Positions 32,628 to 34,856 of a stretch of DNA of 34,856 nt are shown piece after piece. The number at the start of each line of letters is the position of its first letter. Position 1 is the stretch's first letter. Origin of the DNA: JBFMEX01 sp040752215 (GTDB lineage: Bacteria > Pseudomonadota > Alphaproteobacteria > Rhizobiales > Hyphomicrobiaceae); NCBI GenBank assembly GCA_040752215.1, contig JBFMEX010000078.1, positions 1-34,856 on the forward strand, read 5' to 3'. The notes under the pieces were generated by a model, which saw nothing but the letters and a program-made list of their open reading frames with translations, did no database searches and was not told the origin of the DNA. A program made the position numbers and the translations under genes.

Positions 32628-33356
32628 CTAGTTCTGGTTGAAGGCAGCCCCCATCGGCTTGATAATAAACAGAGAATCTTCGTTTTCCTGCTTCCGGTCG
32701 AGGACGCCGACCTCGACTCGGGTATCGAGCCCCTGGGCATCCGTGGTGACCCATTCCTTCAGCTCGAGCTCCGGCTTGGTGGCGAAGAACAGCTTGATCC
32801 GACCCACCGCGTCGGGATTCTTGTCCTGCACGCTCAGCACGATCAGGTCGTCGGCCTCCTGGACCTCGACGATCCGCGCGTCGCGGATCAGGTCGACGTC
32901 CTTGCGCAGCAGCATCCGGAACGGCGTCTGGTCGAGCGAGATCCGGTCCTCGTTGTTCAGGTCGTGATCCTGGATCGCGAGATACTCGCCGTCGGAGATG
33001 ATGACCTGCAGGCTCGGCCGCGCGTACTCGAACCGGAATCGGCCCGGACGCTTCATGAAGAACTTGCCGCGCATGACCTTGCGGTCGGCGCCGGTCTGAA
33101 CGAACGAACCTTTGAGATTTTGAAGGCTCTCGAAGTATTTGGAGACCTTCTTCACGGTCGTGGTCTGGCGCTCGTCGAGCACGATGCCGCTGGTGCCGCC
33201 GGCGCCTCCGCCCGGTGCGACCTCTGCGCTCCACCCGCCCGCTCCGACTGCTGTGGGCTGTGGTGCCGCAGTCCCGCTCTGCGCCGTTGCCGGCACGACC
33301 CAGGCCGCTGCTGCCAGCGCGAACGCCAATACTCCCGCCTTCACGACGCTTTCCAT
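32628..33356 (-). CDS. lolA: outer-membrane lipoprotein carrier LolA
   Basis: A periplasmic chaperone that ferries lipoproteins from the inner membrane to the outer membrane, 242 residues. A signal peptide (MESVVKAGVLAFALAAAAW...ATAQ, about 1-26) is followed by a Gly/Pro-rich stretch (about 27-60) and the LolA fold: VSKYFESLQNLKGSFVQTG, then GKFFMKRPGRFRFEY, LQVIISDGEYLAIQD and LDQTPFRMLL. The ATG at 33356 follows GGGGGA and leads into the signal peptide; an earlier in-frame ATG at 33479 would bury it. It lies about 140 bases after ftsK on the same strand, a usual alphaproteobacterial pairing. A 10-bp direct repeat GCAACACCCT (32599-32608, 32618-32627) lies just past the stop. Confidence 0.92.
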   Translation of the reverse strand: MESVVKAGVLAFALAAAAWVVPATAQSGTAAPQPTAVGAGGWSAEVAPGGGAGGTSGIVLDERQTTTVKKVSKYFESLQNLKGSFVQTGADRKVMRGKFFMKRPGRFRFEYARPSLQVIISDGEYLAIQDHDLNNEDRISLDQTPFRMLLRKDVDLIRDARIVEVQEADDLIVLSVQDKNPDAVGRIKLFFATKPELELKEWVTTDAQGLDTRVEVGVLDRKQENEDSLFIIKPMGAAFNQN

Positions 33357-33493
33357 CCAAAATCCCCCGATCCCCGCTGTCCGAGGCACACCCCGGCGAA
33401 TGGACTTTCCCGAACAATGCGTCGAGATGTGGGCGACCGTAGCGATGTTCGCCCTTCGGGCAAGCGCGACCACGCGCAATCAACGGTGATCAT

Positions 33494-34856
33494 TCACGCG
33501 CCGCCGCCGCCCGAACCGCTGCCGGCCAGGATCTCGCGCTTGCCGACGCTGTTGGCCGGGCTGATCAGCCCTTCGCGCTCCATCCGCTCGATCAAGTCGG
33601 CGGCCCGGTTGTAGCCGATCGCCAGCCGGCGCTGGATGTAGCTCGTCGACGCCTTGCGATCGCGCAGCACCACTGCGACGGCGCGGTCATAGAGATCCTC
33701 CTCGCTCGCCCCGCGCGCCTCCGGTCCGTCCGGTGTCTCGTCCGGCTCGATGCGGTCGGCGAGCCCGTCGATGTAGCGCGGCTCACCCTGCTGGCGCAGG
33801 AACTGGCTGATCGCCTCCACCTCCTCGTCGGCGACGAACGGCCCGTGCACGCGCGTCGCCTGCCCCGTTCCCGCGGCCAGCAGCATGTCGCCGGCGCCGA
33901 GCAACTGCTCCGCGCCCTGGTCACCGAGAATCGTGCGGCTGTCGATCTTGGATGCGACCTTGAAGCTGATCCGGGTCGGGAAGTTGGCCTTGATCGTGCC
34001 GGTGATGACGTCGACCGAGGGACGCTGCGTCGCCATCACCAGATGGATGCCGGCCGCCCGCGCCATTTGCGCGAGGCGCTGCAGTGCGGCCTCGATGTCC
34101 TTGCCGGCGACCACCATCAGGTCGGCGAGCTCGTCGATCACGACGACGATGTAGGGCAGCGGCTCGAGCGCCATGCTTTCCTGCTCGTACACCGCTTCGC
34201 CGGTCCGCCGGTCGAAACCGGTCTGCACCGTGCGCGCGATCATCTCGCCCCGCTTCTTTGCATTGCGCACGCGATTGTTGAACACGTCGATGTTGCGCAC
34301 GCCGAGCTTGGCCATGCGCTTGTAGCGCTCCTCCATCTCGCCGACCGCCCAGTTGAGCGCGTTGACCGCCTTCTGCGGATCGGTGACGACCGGGGCAAGA
34401 AGATGCGGAATGCCGTTGTAGACCGACAGCTCCAGCATCTTGGGATCGATCATCAGGAACCGGCAGTCCTCCGGCGAATGCCTGAAGATGAGCGACAGGA
34501 TCATGGCGTTGACGCCGACCGACTTGCCCGATCCGGTGGTGCCGGCAACCAGGAGATGCGGCATGCGCGCGAGATCGGCGACCACCGGCTCGCCACCGAT
34601 CGACTTGCCGAGCGCGATCGGCAGCGTCGCCTGGCTGGTGCGGAATGCCTCCGATTCGAGGATGTCGCGCAACAGCACGCTTTCCCGGCGCGCATTCGGC
34701 AGCTCGATGCCGATCGCGTTGCGGCCCGGTACGACTGCGACACGCACCGCCGCCGCGCTCATCGAGCGGGCGATGTCGTCGGCGAGCGAGATCACCCGCG
34801 ACGATTTCGTGCCGCGCGCCGGCTCGACCTCGTACAGCGTCACGACCGGACCCGGA
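33494..34856 (-). CDS. ftsK: DNA translocase FtsK, C-terminal part (runs off the window)
   Basis: The 3' part of ftsK; the frame is open through the window edge, so the membrane domain and linker are missing. What remains starts at GPVVTLYEVEP, the beta-domain signature. The motor has Walker A LVAGTTGSGKSVGVN and Walker B VVVIDELADLM, plus ATQRPSVDVITGTIKANFPT. The last 65 residues are the gamma winged helix (ASTSYIQRRLAIGYNRAADL) that reads KOPS sequences and activates XerCD recombination at dif. The tail is Gly-rich. FtsK clears chromosome termini from the division septum. A GTG at 34843 is internal, not a start. Confidence 0.96.
   Translation of the reverse strand, partial: PGPVVTLYEVEPARGTKSSRVISLADDIARSMSAAAVRVAVVPGRNAIGIELPNARRESVLLRDILESEAFRTSQATLPIALGKSIGGEPVVADLARMPHLLVAGTTGSGKSVGVNAMILSLIFRHSPEDCRFLMIDPKMLELSVYNGIPHLLAPVVTDPQKAVNALNWAVGEMEERYKRMAKLGVRNIDVFNNRVRNAKKRGEMIARTVQTGFDRRTGEAVYEQESMALEPLPYIVVVIDELADLMVVAGKDIEAALQRLAQMARAAGIHLVMATQRPSVDVITGTIKANFPTRISFKVASKIDSRTILGDQGAEQLLGAGDMLLAAGTGQATRVHGPFVADEEVEAISQFLRQQGEPRYIDGLADRIEPDETPDGPEARGASEEDLYDRAVAVVLRDRKASTSYIQRRLAIGYNRAADLIERMEREGLISPANSVGKREILAGSGSGGGGA

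Overview
The window reads as chromosomal DNA from a high-G+C alphaproteobacterium, most likely of the Hyphomicrobiales (Rhizobiales). The grounds are strong G/C bias at third codon positions, ftsK next to lolA, hisB - DUF2628 - hisH, a CenR-like orphan response regulator beside a YkuD-type gene, and GC-rich palindromic repeats of the kind common in that order. No rRNA, tRNA, CRISPR array, prophage or insertion sequence was seen. Genus cannot be fixed from the sequence alone.

Layout. 1-900: a possible gene tail, then a DUF1778/GNAT toxin-antitoxin pair (TacA/TacT type). 1000-4080 (minus strand): a cyclic-nucleotide-binding/patatin phospholipase and a zinc alcohol dehydrogenase, separated by a large compound palindrome. 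4264-10826 (plus): the C4-dicarboxylate two-component system DctB/DctD, then a TRAP transporter dctP-dctQ-dctM. The dctP upstream region has a near-perfect sigma-54 promoter and an 18-bp palindrome resembling a DctD site. 11011-19266 (plus): homodimeric-type pyruvate dehydrogenase aceE-aceF-lpd, the E3 carrying its own lipoyl domain, then a malic enzyme-phosphotransacetylase fusion (maeB). 19398-22353: a methyltransferase, then on the minus strand hslV - SMR exporter - hslU. 22489-25662 (plus): hisB, DUF2628, hisH, an HTH protein with a GrlR-like C-terminus, and an isolated rimM. 25666-30024: a UbiH-family hydroxylase (minus), tesB, and glnK-amtB with NtrC/sigma-54-like signals and a terminator. 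30190-34856: a YkuD protein (minus) divergent from a CenR-like regulator, a stand-alone cNMP-binding protein, a candidate small RNA on the minus strand, lolA, and the 3' part of ftsK running off the edge.

How it fits together. The central 15 kb forms a coherent catabolic block. DctB senses and DctD activates uptake of succinate, fumarate or malate by DctPQM; MaeB converts malate to pyruvate; the PDH complex converts pyruvate to acetyl-CoA. Shared regulation across the block is inferred, not shown.

The least explained items are four. (1) Palindromic repeat pairs sit in frame in the inter-domain linkers of both aceF and lpd, and a related element lies just downstream of lpd. (2) A structured, promoter- and terminator-bounded candidate sRNA lies at about 32338-32482. 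(3) One protein fuses an XRE HTH to a GrlR-like domain. (4) An SMR exporter gene is embedded between hslV and hslU. None is proven novel here; the tests are given with each finding.
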